From assembly GCA_964019165.1 (NCBI GenBank), contig OZ025271.1:12131759-12195758 (forward strand): DNA of 64,000 nt, given 5' to 3'. Position 1 is the first letter of the stretch; every line of letters starts with the position of its first letter. The notes under the pieces were generated by a model that worked only from the letters and a program-made list of their open reading frames with translations, had not been told where the DNA came from and made no database searches. The stretch is from Mastigias papua (Eukaryota; Cnidaria; Scyphozoa; Rhizostomeae; Mastigiidae). The position numbers and the translations under genes were made by a program. This document shows, piece after piece, positions 38,860 to 50,741 of this stretch.

Positions 38860-39055
38860 ATGGATTTAGAAAAGCTAAAGAAAAAGCGATGAACTGCACG
38901 AGGGATCGTAACAAAGCTTATGAACAAGATCGCGGATGCTGAGCGAAATAATCCAAAGGATATAGAAGCAAGACAAATACGCCAATTGATGTTAAGCTTA
39001 GAAGAAAATGTGGAAGCCCTCAAGACACTAGACTCAGAAGTACGGGGCTGTACAG
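38860..39055 (+). pseudogene. Gag-like fragment, possibly BEL/Pao retrotransposon
   Basis: Conceptual translation MDLEKLKKKR, stop, then TARGIVTKLMNKIADAERNN, followed by a leucine/glutamate-rich helix ending ALKTLDSEV. This resembles the first helices of BEL/Pao Gag proteins (K-R...V-T-K-L...I...L-x-x-L-D). It is short, contains a stop, and has no protease or reverse transcriptase nearby, so the call is weak. Confidence 0.35.
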
Positions 39056-39060
39056 GAAAA

Positions 39061-42000
39061 GGTTGAAAGTCAAGAAGCCCCGTAGCCTAGCGCAGGTATC
39101 CGAGCATTTCTTGCACAATTGTTTCTTGCAATTTTCTTCGATTTGCACAATGCAAGGCCGAAGGTCACGTGCTCCATAACAGAGGCCCATGATGTCACCT
39201 TCTCGTGATGCTATGCGAGCTTTTTTCATCCTTGCTCATCGAAAATGTAAACCATGCATTTTTATGGTGGCACATGGTTAGTCTTTCCAATCTGCAACTT
39301 TTGAACTGGAATAAGGGGAGCCGCGTTTAGCAGGCTATCTGTACTAAGCTAGTCTCCTATATATGAAATAAGCACATAGTTGTTCAAACTGTTCTTTACA
39401 ATGAGACATTAGTGAACAACATCACGCATTGTCTCCTGCATATTTCAATTCTAACGTAGAGAGTGTTGTAAAATCTAGTGGTATAATTGCAACAGCGTAT
39501 AACATATACAACATAGCCCATCAATTCACAGGTATGACTATGACTATGATATAGTGGGTGATCACAAATCTTCCCCAAAGAGGTACACAATTAAGTCCGA
39601 GCGATAAACCTATAATATGATAGCATCCAGTAACACTATGTTAACTGGTATATTAACTTTATTTAGCCATTAAATTAGGTTGTATAGAATTCTGATACCT
39701 CAGAGGACTCCATAGTCTTGCTTCAAACAAAATAAAAGAATACTGCTATGTATAGGTAACATGCTATACAATATAAACCATCAACTCGGGGTTTCAAACA
39801 ATAACAGTACTTGGGATGGGAGGTGATGGCAGGGGCTCCAGAATCAAGTCTACACAATAGGAATGATCATGCTATCTAGTAGTAAGTACTCCCTTAAAAC
39901 TATATGATCATGTACAGAATGATCTATGGAATCATTAATGGCATTTATAACAAATGATCTTAGAAAGGAGTGCAACTGTTTTTAAGCAAAGACGCATGTC
40001 ATAGTGAAAAGAAATTTGAAAGTGTTATAAATACAGAGTACTGGAATTTAGCTGGAAACTGTACTGGGAATAAAGATGGCATCAACTACGGGGACTGAGA
40101 GTAATATTAGACGCCCCTCACGGTTTTCAAGAGAGTGCACGCAATAGTTTCCTCAAAATAATGCAAGGAAAAGACATGGAAAGAGATGTATCAAGCTTCA
40201 ATAATCCACAGAATAAATTGGATGACGTCCTAGCTTTAGCCTACAATAACTGTGTTGCAAAAATACAGAGTCATGTATAGGTTACAAATAACATCTGAAC
40301 TGTAAGCAATGTCCGAGTGGCCTAGCATAGTGACATCCTTTCCTCCAACTGACAAGTGTAAGCAAGAAGTGAATAGCACGCTAAAAATCCTAGCAATTAT
40401 TAATTATTCCCATAGGTTCTGCCAAACAACTTCCAGCTCTCTCTGCAGTCACAATTCTTTAATGTAGTTGTTCGGAAACAAAGGATTTAATGTATCTGCA
40501 ATCGTGAGATGAACATGGGAATCCCCACGCATATCTCCTTACAAACTATAGTAGAATAAAGATTGAGGGATACCAAAACGCTATATGGCTAAAACCCAAG
40601 AAACTTAGCAAGTAAAGTACAAAATATCTAGGCATCTTGTAAACGAATGTATCACGTAGTTTCCGAGTAATCACACTTGACATGAAAGACGAAGAACAGT
40701 CCCTTTATTGTTTAAACTATAAGGGGGCCTACAAACCCCTCAGAGTTATAGTTGAGAACACAACGAAAAACCGCATACAAAAAAAGCACGTATAAAACTA
40801 AAGAAATAAGATAAAACAATTTCAGTACTCTACTGGTCAATATTTTATTACGGCTTACTTTATTCTCCTCAAAATAAACTGGAACTTCACCTCAAGCATA
40901 AACAACCAACACTGAAATCTTCCCGAATGTTATTCCATGTCAGGCAACAAAGCATAAAAAGTAAGCGAAATACACAGCAATATACCACAAAATACAACAT
41001 GAAATATCGTCTACATGGTTTATCACAACATACGGCAAAAGCACTATGATGTAGCAGAGAGAATCGAACTGCTCGGAAGATCTTTCATGGTGATATCACC
41101 CTCGAGTAAATTTATCACAGTCTCGCTGAAAACATGGAAATATATAGCTTAAAAGGGAAGAAAAACACTGATAATCAGCGAAGTAGCTACAAGCAAGCAA
41201 CAAAAGACCTTTGGAATGAAAACAGCCACTCAACTGCCACAGAGAGAGCGAAATTTTCCACGAATTCCAACAACATCCTCTACCAGTGCGATCTCACTTT
41301 GTAATGAGCGCAGGTTATGGTTGTGGACGAAAACAATGAAGAACAAAAGACGATACACAAAGCCGAAAAAATTGCCAGATAGAAAGTGGAATATCTCAGT
41401 GAAGAAAAATATTAAAAATAAAGCAAAACGTAATTGTGGCATCCAGACCAGGCGGGAACAAATGGCCAAGTTTGGGGGCAAGCTGACGAAGATCCTAGGA
41501 GGAGTTCGTATTACCCACTGGGTGACGGTCCTTTTGATGTAAACAATAGGCGAGCTCATTTGCATTTTAGGGGTCTTAGTATATAGTGAATTAATGTTAA
41601 AATAAAATTCTGCATGATTATCAATTTTTGATGCTCTTTTCGCCACTGATCAGAGCCTATCGAGAGATATCTTTCTCACGGAAAATCACAATATAACAAT
41701 AAGATGTTTATCAATCATTGGTAATTTTAATCATTTATTTAAAAAGAAGAAACACGAAATCATATTTCCAAAAATAAGTTATAGGAACTAAAGAAATAGT
41801 GATTATGACCATGTGCAAGGAGAATGGGTCCTTTCAACTGCACCTGAAACTCATGTATAGTAGAGAACGATAGTGGAACCAGCATTGGTTAAGAGAAAAT
41901 AGAATTAAGTAAACATTTCAATAAGTGAATGGAAAATATTAGATAAAGGTGGGCTAAGAGATGTAATATATGATATTGAACACTTGAAATCTTTGTAAGC

Positions 42001-42775
42001 CTTGCTCTCACGTGCTGGATATTAAACCCAATCTAACTTCTGTACGGATCTGTCTTTGAGTATTACACTCTTTTATATAGGACCCAGATAATTTTGACCG
42101 CGACTCAATCTTCTTATTTGTCTTACAATTCTAATCTCAAATGTTCTAAAAATTATTCTTATCTTTTAAGGATCATCTTTTATCATATGTGAGAATGTGA
42201 GATTATGTGAGAAACTACATCGAGTATAAATAGTTTCTGAGACAATCAGCTGAGCTACTTTTGAAACTGAATCAGCGAATGCTGGTGTTTATTACCAACC
42301 TCGTCAGAATTTGTTTGCCAAAAGAATGTGGATAGTTGAGTGCTTGTGAATATTCTCATCGAAGGCTTAGCATGTTCTAGCAGTGTTCGTAGGTTGTTGA
42401 CAAATCACACCTTAATGTTTTTATCGACTGTGTTCTTATGCAAGAAGAGTGCAAATGTTCTTTCATTTCCGGGGTATTGTTAACTCGTGAAATGAGATGT
42501 TTGCAAATACCAGCTTGATTTTATTATCATGGATGGTATAATCATGTGGCTTTTATTTTAAGGTGCTTGTATGTTTAACCTGTTCTTTAGTCAAATAATC
42601 ATAAAATGTTTTTGTATATGATAAACAGATGACTTATTCCATTTGAAACACTTGTGTTACTTGATTACATCGCAGAAAATCTTTGCTCATAAGCATCATT
42701 TTGTGTGATTGGCAGTGAGTGCGTTTATCACTATCGTATAAGGATTTAATCGAAGTATTAATATTTTCGACTCAC
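39061..42775. other. No gene recognised
   Basis: The longest frames (41216-41542 + strand, 41230-41646 - strand) overlap each other on opposite strands and match nothing I know. Confidence 0.45.
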
Positions 42776-42800
42776 CACCATCATCATCATCATCATCATC
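42776..42800. repeat. (CAT)n microsatellite
   Basis: Eight CAT units. Confidence 0.9.
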
Positions 42801-43001
42801 ACTGACATGTTTGTTAAAGTGCAAGTTACCTCTTAGTAGAAATACTTATATTTAACTTGTACAAGCTATGTTGAAATCAAAACTGATCGTTAGTTTGAGT
42901 TTTTTATCGCTATTTTGGCACTGGCGCGCTTCATAAACCCACTTTTTGCAATATTTTCCTGCACAAATCAGCGTTTGTTTGAGGACTGGTAACGAGTCAG
43001 G

Positions 43002-43020
43002 TGTGACGTAGAAACCAGAA
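43002..43020 (+). repeat. ISL2EU left inverted repeat core
   Basis: TGTGACGTAGAAACCAGAA, matching the reverse complement of 48412-48430 at all 19 positions. Confidence 0.9.
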
Positions 43021-43087
43021 TTGCATCCAAGGAAACGCCAATGAATAGTGTAGTCAACGATCACGAAGCGCTTTGAAGTAGGGAATC

Positions 43088-43850
43088 ATGCCTGAAAGAT
43101 GCATTGTTGCTGGATGCTCTAGCCTTAAAGATGTGACAAATGGTATCACTTTGCATCTCATTCCATTTTTCGACGATGACCGTCCAGAGGTGAAACGTAG
43201 AAGAAGGAAATGGGTTGAATTCGTAAACAGAAAGCGTGCAGAATGGTTACCCTATCATGTCAATGTCTTTTTCTTCATTGAAAATAATATACTAAATAGA
43301 TTATACATACTTGCAATTGATGTATAGGAAAGTGAGTTGTTGCTTCCTATAGACTGCAGTATTCGTTCAGTGACATCCTTCGTTGATCAGTTGCAAACCC
43401 GTATCATTATTTATGAACACGAATTACGTAGAGGAAGGGCTAGGTGTTTGTTAGCTGTTTACTGAATAGAGTCGTGTTGCGATGAATCTGCGGAGAACAA
43501 CAGAAGAGGAATGGCCAGATATGTAATGACAGGAGTGATGTATGGTGATGTCCCAGGTGTGTAATTCAAGATTGTGAGAAGAAAGTTGGCATCGAGTATG
43601 AAATGGCCTAAGTGTACAATGTTTACGTTCACTACAGATGTATACTATACTTTTAAAGAAATAAAGTGAAAAAGTATAGGCCGTGAATATGAGGGATGTA
43701 AAAGAAGCCTTGCAGTTTTGAAATCAAAAGATCACAAGATCTCAACATTTGTTTCTGACAGACACAAGTCGATATCAAAACATACGAGGGAGGAAGGAAA
43801 ACAGACCAAGCATTACTCTGATTTGTGGCACTTAAAGAAAAGTATTTTCA
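43088..43850 (+). pseudogene. THAP-transposase remnant (Kolobok-like)
   Basis: The first frame (43088-43327) begins MPERCIVAGCSSLKDVTNGI with the C-x4-C start of a THAP zinc finger, then KRRRRKWVEFVNRKRAEWLP. It stops before the C-x2-H half. About 400 bp later a frame at 43690-43850 reads YEGCKRSLAVLKSKDHKI and FVSDRHKSISKHTREEGK, ending YSDLWHLKK. This is a D-R-H...W-H-L block I associate with THAP-containing Kolobok-type transposases. The pieces are broken by stops. They lie just inside the left end of the ISL2EU element, before its own THAP exon, so they are either nested or captured DNA. A - strand frame at 43919-44125 next to it is unassigned. Confidence 0.45.
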
Positions 43851-44128
43851 CATTGCTATGCTGAACTTATATCTATTTAAAAAGAGCAGCTACATGATCA
43901 TAGAGATGAATAAAATTTTCAAAAACATGAAAAAATTCCTTCGTTTCGATTTTGCTTCTTTGCTCGATAATCGGCAACCCAATTTGTGTCAGCAATCGGC
44001 TCGTCAGAGTATGGTTTGACCCATTCGCATCCATCCCCGTGCCGATCAATTCTGTCATTAGAAGCAGACAATTCTTCATTTTCCTCCTCATAATTGGGAG
44101 CAGTCTTTTGATGATCCAGACTCATCAG

Positions 44129-45886
44129 ATTTGCACAACGAATAAATTAAAAAATCCGGATTTAAGTTTCTATTTGCTTCCAAGTGAAGCAACAGAGCCG
44201 GAAAGAAGGTTGTTATTGCTGCAAGCTATACGAAGAGAGGACAAAGATGGGAAGCTATGGTCCCCAGCATCAGATTATCATTACGTTTGTTCAAGACATT
44301 TTATTGAAGGTATGAATTAGTTGGATTTTTAATAAGACATTTTTTACAAGCAATTCTTATTACTTATAATTGTTATGAGCCATCTCATATAGACTGACGT
44401 CATCATCCTGATCAAAGAACCTGTCTTTTCTCTATATTCTGATGTCTTGGTTCAATTCTTTGTTAGCATCCAAATCTTGTTTTGCCGATATTTTCAAAGT
44501 GAAAATTCATTTGACAGGTCGCAAGTCAAATGATGTTGAGCACCCTGATTATGTTCCCTCTTTGTTTCCGGAAGAAAATAGAAGATCTGCTAAGCCAAGT
44601 AAGCTTGCCCGTTATGAGAGGAAACGAAAACGTGAGAGTATTAAAAGAGTACTAGATGCCAATAAGCAGAGAAATTTAGGTTTTGAAGTAATTGAAAGAC
44701 AGTATGAACAAGCTGTAGATGTAGGCACAGAGCAAACCACAGAAAACGCCCCTTCTGAAATTATCCATGATGAAACTTTGTATATCTCTCCCCAAGCTAG
44801 TGAAGAAGAGAACAAAGCTCTTAAGAAAGAGAAAGAAACCCTGCATGAAGAGCTTGCAGAGCTGAAAGCAGCTGATCTAAGTTTGATGATGGAGAATGGA
44901 AGATTAAAACAGGAAGTAGACAGCCTTAAAACAAAGCTTCAACTAGCAGAAGGGAGAGCTTTGAGTATTAGTACTATAAAGGAGAAGGATGGAAACTGTA
45001 GACTGGGATTAGTTGGGGTTCTTTTCAAGTTCTTTTTGGATATCTTGAGGGTTTCATAAAGCAAAGTGGCTCTGGTATAAACAGCAAGTTAAATTCTGAG
45101 ACTCAGCTATGTCTTACCCTTCTAAAACTAAGGCAGAATGTTTCTATGGATCTGCTAACACTGATGTTTGGAATAGCACGATCAACTCTTCATGCTATCT
45201 TTAACAAATGGGTAAATTTGATGTACTTGAAGATACGTTTTCTTGTACATTGGCCAGATAGAGAGGTGATCTTCAAAACTATTCCTCCTTCCTTCAAAGC
45301 AAAGTACCCCAGACTGACATGCATTGTTGATTGCTTTGAAATCAAAATTGAATATCCAAAGAGCCATAAAGCCAGAACACAAACATATTCAAGCTACAAA
45401 AAGTCAACTACTGTGAAGTTCTTTATTGCCTGTCACCCAGCTGGGTGTATAACATATATTAGTCCTGCATGGGGTGGCAGAGCATCAGATGTAGAAATTG
45501 TCAGGAAATCAGGCTTTATATCACACAAATATTTTGAACCTGGTGACCAAATATTGGCAGATAGGGGATTCACTCTCCATGATGATTTTGGTGCATTGGT
45601 TGGTGCAGAGCTAAAAACACCATCTTTCATGCGTGGAAGAAAACAGCTGCCTGCCAAAGAGGTTGAGGAGTCGAGGGAATTGTCAAGCATAAGGATACAC
45701 ATAGAACGTCTCATAGGGTTAATCAAAACAAGATACCATATTCTTGATGGACCAATGCCAATAAAATTTGTCAAATCATTGAAGGATGAAGCCGGGGGAG
45801 TATCAGATGTTACAGTTGTTGACAAATTAATAAATGTATGTGCAGCACTGATTAATATGGAAAATAGTATTGTTTACAATGCATAA
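44129..45886 (+). pseudogene. ISL2EU transposase: THAP finger, coiled coil, HTH, DDE domain
   Basis: Exon A (44129-44309) carries the second half of a THAP finger (PDLSFYLLPSEATEPERR to YHYVCSRHFIEG). An intron with GT-AG ends (44310-44517) follows, then exon B starting RKSNDVEHPDYVPSLFP. Exon B encodes a heptad-rich Lys/Glu region (about 44800-44960), then an HTH segment (ETQLCLTLLKLRQNVSMDLL...STLHAIFNKW) and the DDE_Tnp_4 nuclease. The acidic residues are readable in CIVDCFE, DQILADRGF and IHIERLIGLIK. Near 45000 the frame is lost: the upstream frame runs on to a stop at 45059, while the domain continues in another frame (TGISWGSFQVLFGYLEGF), preceded by a TAG. The first THAP exon was not found. 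The catalytic domain itself (45146-45886) is intact. Confidence 0.8.
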
Positions 45887-45987
45887 TACTTTTTCTAGTT
45901 AGGTGTTAGGGTATTAATGTAGCTACTTTTTCTCCATTGTCAAGGTTTTATTCTAGTCCTCCAGCCTTTGAGTCTGTAAAATAAGTC

Positions 45988-48269
45988 CTATTCTTTTGTG
46001 GCTTCATGAAAAGCTTTTTGGCATTTGCCACTGCAAAACCACAATTTCTTTCGTGGTTTTGACTTGATCCCAACACAGCTATAATGGAACCATTTGAATG
46101 TGCATGTGTTGTTATCACATCCAACCATGGGTTCATCTCTTGATTCCTGACATTTGCAGAATGTCTCTTCAATTGGCTCTTCAACTTCACGTCCACGGCA
46201 CAATTGTGGAACAACATTCTGCTTCCAAAAGGTGTATAACTGAGGAATACTTTTTGTTATGAAATCCTCATCTCTTCCTACAAGGGATATGATGCAATCC
46301 CTTGGTGTCCAAGTTATAAAGTGGCATTTCTTTAATTGTGTTTCATACAACTGAAGCTGCACTTGGGTGAAATACTTGTGAGACTTCTTCAGCTCCCCAG
46401 ATTCATAAAGATGGCTGGATCTTTCTGTCAGCATATCGCTGAGAGTGCTTTTTTCATTTGCCCATTTGAATGGGCATTTAACCTCAATTACACACTTTTC
46501 GCAACACTCACAGACTAAGTATGCATCTGTGGAGGCACCAAGCCAAGGGTTCTCTTTGCAAAGCAAAAGTCCAGCAGACAGTATAGCAGGGTTGGAGTGA
46601 TTGAACTCTATTCCCTTAGAAAATACTATTGTGCCAGATGGGATACATAGCCCTTCATCTGTTATGCCTGATAGGCACCTCTTATACATTCCAATGGCAT
46701 CTTTTTCATGCTGTCTCCCCCATTTCATAGCTGGTATGTCAAGATCATTTGCAATTGGACTGCATATAGATTTCAGTAGGCTTTGAGATGGCTTTTTATT
46801 ATTGGTATGTAGCACTAAATGAGCCTTTGATGCTGTAATTCGTCCAATGCGCTGTTCATGCCACAGAATACTATCTGCTTGCTTCATAGTTGCTTCTTCC
46901 AGATTTTTTATTTGTTCATCAGTATATATCATATTTTCCAGTATATTTTCTATATTTATGTCTTTGATATCAAACAGCAAACTCTTCAATGGTTGAGGAT
47001 ACCCCACATAGTTCTCCACAGGTTTTTCACAGAAGAAATTTTCTGCAAAGCCATCAAATGTACTAAGGCAGATGGCTTTATTGTTTGATCTATGTATCAT
47101 ATCTAAGAAAGTATTCTTCTCTGTTGCTGTTGCCTCTACTTGAGGAGCCTTAATACTTTTCATCTTGACTTTGTCTTTGGCAGCTTGGGAGTAGAACTTG
47201 ATATTTTTTAGCATTTCTGGTTCAACTTTCTTGACATAGTAGTCATTCCATTTGCATGGCTCACTTGTGCATGCAACTGTTGTATGTCCAAGACGAACAG
47301 CAGCCTCTACCTTGAAGAGGATTGCAGCAACATGAGAACATGACTCCCCCAGCCTGGAAGAAAATGTACAGTGTATCTTTGAAAATGTACTTTGAATTAC
47401 ATAGCTTAGAGGAACATCATTTAGAATATTGAGATGAATGATAATATAATGTAAACTTCAATGCCATGTGACATGCAGCTGTAGATGTTGAGTAGTAATG
47501 TAATCTACAGGTAGCTACTTGTATAAAGATTTGACTCTTACTTTATAGTAGGCTTACTCTAAACAGGGAAAGGTACACTGGGAAATTGATATTCCATACT
47601 TACCCTGCTTTACAAGTACAATGGGCGGTAGTAACAGTTCCATCATGTTTCAAAGCAATCCAGGCAGAATGGTTCTCTTCTGTCACTCTCCAAGATGGCT
47701 TGACATTTGCGCGTAAAATGACTTGGTCTGATTTTTCTGGTATATGAATAAAAACTGTTTGCACCCAACCAGATGTAAAATAATTATGGGCCTCAAGGGA
47801 CTTGTAATTTTTCATGCTTTCTTTCGTAAAATGCACACCTGTGATGAACGACAGAGAAAATGAATGAAAGCAAGCATACATCACTTGTTTAATAAATGAG
47901 TCAGGACATGGACGTTCAATTCTAGAATGTTGTTTGTCGTTGTTCTAACGTTCGAATCGATAGTGGATTCGCAATTAATTTAGCTGTACAGCATTGAAAT
48001 TAGTTGAACTTGTAATTTGAAAATGTCAAAAAATCTAGAAATCCCTTACCTGGCGAAAAAATCAAATAGTTGCAAATGTCCGGATTTGTGAGACTAGGCC
48101 ACAACAGTGGGTCATTTCTCCAACAACTCGCCGCCAAACGAAACGGACATTCCCTCACTCCAATAAGTCGAAGCTTAGTTTCATATCTGGCACGATCTTG
48201 GCCATTGAGTGAATCTACGTAATCATATGACATATTTACGTGAACTTTTAACAACTCTCCTATGGGCAA
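45988..48269 (-). CDS. SWIM zinc finger-YqaJ nuclease-PHD finger protein of ISL2EU element
   Basis: Three exons join in frame with consensus splice sites: 48269-48050 (donor GTAAGG), 47838-47604 (acceptor after CATCACAG, donor GTAAGT) and 47353-45988 (acceptor CTTCCAG). Total 1821 bp, 606 residues. A SWIM finger straddles the second intron (CTCKAG joined to LGESCSHVAA). The YqaJ exonuclease fold follows: WHEQRIGRITASKAHLV, MKWGRQHEKDAI, then LGASTDAYLV and CVIEVKCPFKW, giving the D...E-x-K catalytic set. The C-terminus is a PHD finger (CKCQESRDEPMVGCD through WFCSGKC). The start ATG at 48269 lies about 140 bp inside the right inverted repeat. The gene is convergent with the transposase, with about 100 bp between stops. 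Bacterial and phage YqaJ relatives process DNA ends; its role in transposition is unknown. No stop or shift is seen. Confidence 0.85.
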
Positions 48270-48411
48270 TTATCTTCCCCTTCTGGTTTGTTTTCCCCTT
48301 TGCGCGAGAGCGAGACTTCGTTGCTAAGCGTGATGACGTAGTTCCGAAGTAACCTATAGCCAAAAACAAAGCACACGAAGTAAGAAGGGAGTCAGCCAAG
48401 GTCTATCCTCG

Positions 48412-48430
48412 TTCTGGTTTCTACGTCACA
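48412..48430 (-). repeat. ISL2EU right inverted repeat core
   Basis: The reverse complement of TGTGACGTAGAAACCAGAA. Confidence 0.9.
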
Positions 48431-48495
48431 GCTCCTGCGCATTCTTTGCACGCGGGCGGCAATATTGTGGAAAAAGGGTGGTTTTTCGGTGGCAC

Positions 48496-49100
48496 GTTAC
48501 CTTATTTTATTACAGCAAATTGAATTTTTAGCGTTGTATCCGAAATGGGGAGGTCAAGATCCCCTTTTTATCTCAACTTCGCTGTTGAGGTACATTGCAC
48601 TTTAAATTAATATGATAAAGTAATTCATTATCTATTTAGCAAACCTTTTTCTGTTGATGTAGACGTATATTACAGACAATCAAAGATTTAAACAATAGCC
48701 CCCCAAAGTACGGAAAATTGTAATTGCTAAACAGTCTGATGGGTGAATGGACAATTTTGAACATACAATATGCAGCTTCAGGCAAAACTTCTAAAAAACC
48801 TTAGGGATGTTTTTTGAGGACAGCCATTATCGAATGCAGTTATTTTATAGGCTCTGTCGTCTTTGACTAGGCTCCAAAATGGATGACATGAATGACTTGA
48901 AGGACTGACCTAAACTCCGCAGAATTTACAGCATTGAGTTGTAAAAACAAAACTAAAGATAAGAAATTAAGGGATCGTAGGGGTATTTTGCCAAAAAAAA
49001 CTGTGTGTTCCAAATAAGACATAGTTCAGTGTTTTTTGGACGATTTTTTCAACTTTGCTAAGCATTATGGGGCTGGTAGTGAGAAATCTGGTGGTTTATA
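48496..49100. other. No gene recognised
   Basis: Flank between the ISL2EU right end and the next LINE tail; no coding signal. Confidence 0.5.
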
Positions 49101-50520
49101 TCATCATCATCATCATCATCAAATTATATTTTTACACGAAACCCTATCAGCTACGTAATTATAAAGAAAATACGTTATATATAAAAAAAAATAAAATTAC
49201 AAGTAAATTTAAATGGTATTGCTGGTCTTCCCAGGGATCGTGCTTAGGGAAAGGATGCTAATTTTGCAGGTATTCCTTTAATTTCTTTTTGAACGTGGTA
49301 GTCGTGGAACTCATTCTTATTTGTAATGGGATTTCGTTCCACGCCTTAGCACCACAATAGAAAAAGCTCTTTTTAGAGAATTCTAAGTTTTGCCTTGGAA
49401 TGTCTAGGTCAAGGTAATTCCTTGTTGAATAATTAGATATTTGGGACCTAGTGACAAGTCTTCCTTGCAAACTGTCGGGGCAGAGACCATTTATTATTTT
49501 GTAGATCATAACTGCCCTGTCAAATTTTATCAAATTTGAGACAGAGAGCCAATTACACCTCCACCCGTCCTTTAATCTTGAGCCTTCTATTAGTGTGCGG
49601 GCTCTATTTTGTAGGCGTTGAAGGTGATCCAGTTTTGTGTTTGATAAATTTCCCCATAGTTCATCACTGTATCTCAAATGACTCTCTAGCAGTGCCTTAT
49701 AGACCTGATCTAGTTTAGATTGCGGGAGTATGTTATTTAGTCTCCGCAGGGACGAGAGAGCATTTTTTATTTTACCTTTAAGGTTTTTATATTGCTCATT
49801 CCATGTCAGGTTCTCATCAACCATAATTCCGAGGTATTTAACTTGTTGAGCTCGTTTGATTGACTCTCCATTTACGTTTACCTCTAGTAGACCGGGAATC
49901 TGGTTGGTTTGTCGTTTGTGACCAACAACCATATATTCTGTTTTAGCAGTGTTCAAGCTGAGCTTGTTCTGGCGTAGCCATTCTGTAATATTCTCTATCT
50001 CAGCCTTTAGGTCATTACAGAGATCGTAAATATCTTCGCCAGAACAAGTGACACTAGTATCATCCGCATACATGTTTGGGGTGCATTTTTTGAGGCACTG
50101 CTCAAAGTCATTGACATACAGGATGAAGAGGAGCGGCCCCAAGCATGATCCCTGGGGGATACCACAGTGAACTGTTTTCAAACTAGATTTATGGCCATTT
50201 AAGACACAGTATTGTTTTCTACTGGTTAAATACGATGTGAACCACCGAAGAGATGTCCCTGCAACTCCGTATTTGGTTAGTTTAGCTAGAAGAATCCCGT
50301 GGTCCACCGTATCAAACGCCTTTTTAAGATCTAGAAATACGCTGATATTAATTCTATGCTTGTCAACATTAGAGAACCATGAATCTGTTATGTTAAGTAG
50401 TGAGGTTAGGGTGTTATGCATCTTTAAAAATGCATGTTGACATGTAGCGAATTTCTTTTGCTCTTTCATGTAACTCGAAACTTGATCATGCCCTAGTTTT
50501 TCCAGTAACCTATACTATAA
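49101..50520 (-). mobile_element. APE-type LINE, 5'-truncated
   Basis: On the - strand the coding end (49258) is followed by about 140 bp of 3' UTR and a GAT-type tail (ATC units on the + strand at 49101-49121). The 5' end is lost within reverse transcriptase at about 50520. It sits some 220 bp upstream of the NACHT exon's acceptor, in antisense orientation. Confidence 0.85.
49258..50469 (-). CDS. LINE reverse transcriptase, C-terminal 403 codons (CR1/Jockey-like)
   Basis: An open frame without internal stops. It has SVFLDLKKAFDTVDHGILL (motif A), HCGIPQGSCLGPLLFILYV (motif B), the active site MYADDTSV, NKLSLNTAKTEYMVVGHKR and VKYLGIMVDENLTW of the palm/thumb, and a C-terminal tail with YSTRNYLDLDIPRQ and GAKAWNEIPLQIR. 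The fingers' first half and the endonuclease are missing; the frame continues upstream of the first Met to about 50505 (LLEKLGHDQVSSY). The lack of stops suggests a fairly young insertion. Confidence 0.88.
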   Translation of the reverse strand: MKEQKKFATCQHAFLKMHNTLTSLLNITDSWFSNVDKHRINISVFLDLKKAFDTVDHGILLAKLTKYGVAGTSLRWFTSYLTSRKQYCVLNGHKSSLKTVHCGIPQGSCLGPLLFILYVNDFEQCLKKCTPNMYADDTSVTCSGEDIYDLCNDLKAEIENITEWLRQNKLSLNTAKTEYMVVGHKRQTNQIPGLLEVNVNGESIKRAQQVKYLGIMVDENLTWNEQYKNLKGKIKNALSSLRRLNNILPQSKLDQVYKALLESHLRYSDELWGNLSNTKLDHLQRLQNRARTLIEGSRLKDGWRCNWLSVSNLIKFDRAVMIYKIINGLCPDSLQGRLVTRSQISNYSTRNYLDLDIPRQNLEFSKKSFFYCGAKAWNEIPLQIRMSSTTTTFKKKLKEYLQN

Positions 50521-50741
50521 ACAAACACGTGCATCTTTCTTAACGTTAATACGCTGAATGTTCTATTGTTCGTCCCAGTGTTACTTGCCCCCAATTCCAT
50601 GAGCAGAGAGAGTCAAAGAAACTTCCATAATGAATTATTTTCCTTTCCTTCTATTGTCTCTCATTTTCTATTTCTTTCAAACACTGTATTAATTCAATTT
50701 TTATACGCAGAAATATTACTTAAGCTGTATTTGTCTTGTAG

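Larger units (their letters stand above)
42917..48495. mobile_element. ISL2EU-type DNA transposon, about 5.5 kb
   Basis: A pair of convergent genes, a THAP/DDE transposase (+) and a YqaJ-type nuclease (-), lies between inverted segments containing an exact 19-bp match (43002-43020 and 48412-48430). Weaker similarity extends outward to GGCAC...CCCACTTTTTGCAATATT on the left and its counterpart near 48491 on the right. The transposase plus YqaJ gene set is what defines ISL2EU elements in animals. Exact outer ends and target duplication are uncertain by several bases. Confidence 0.8.

Noticed and set aside
41216..41646. Overlapping frames of 108 and 138 codons on opposite strands
   Set aside because: No recognisable domain, no splice context, mutually exclusive strands.
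43919..44125. - strand frame SDEPIADTNWVADYRAKKQN
   Set aside because: Vaguely reminiscent of acidic N-termini of transposon accessory proteins, but too short and without a partner exon to call.
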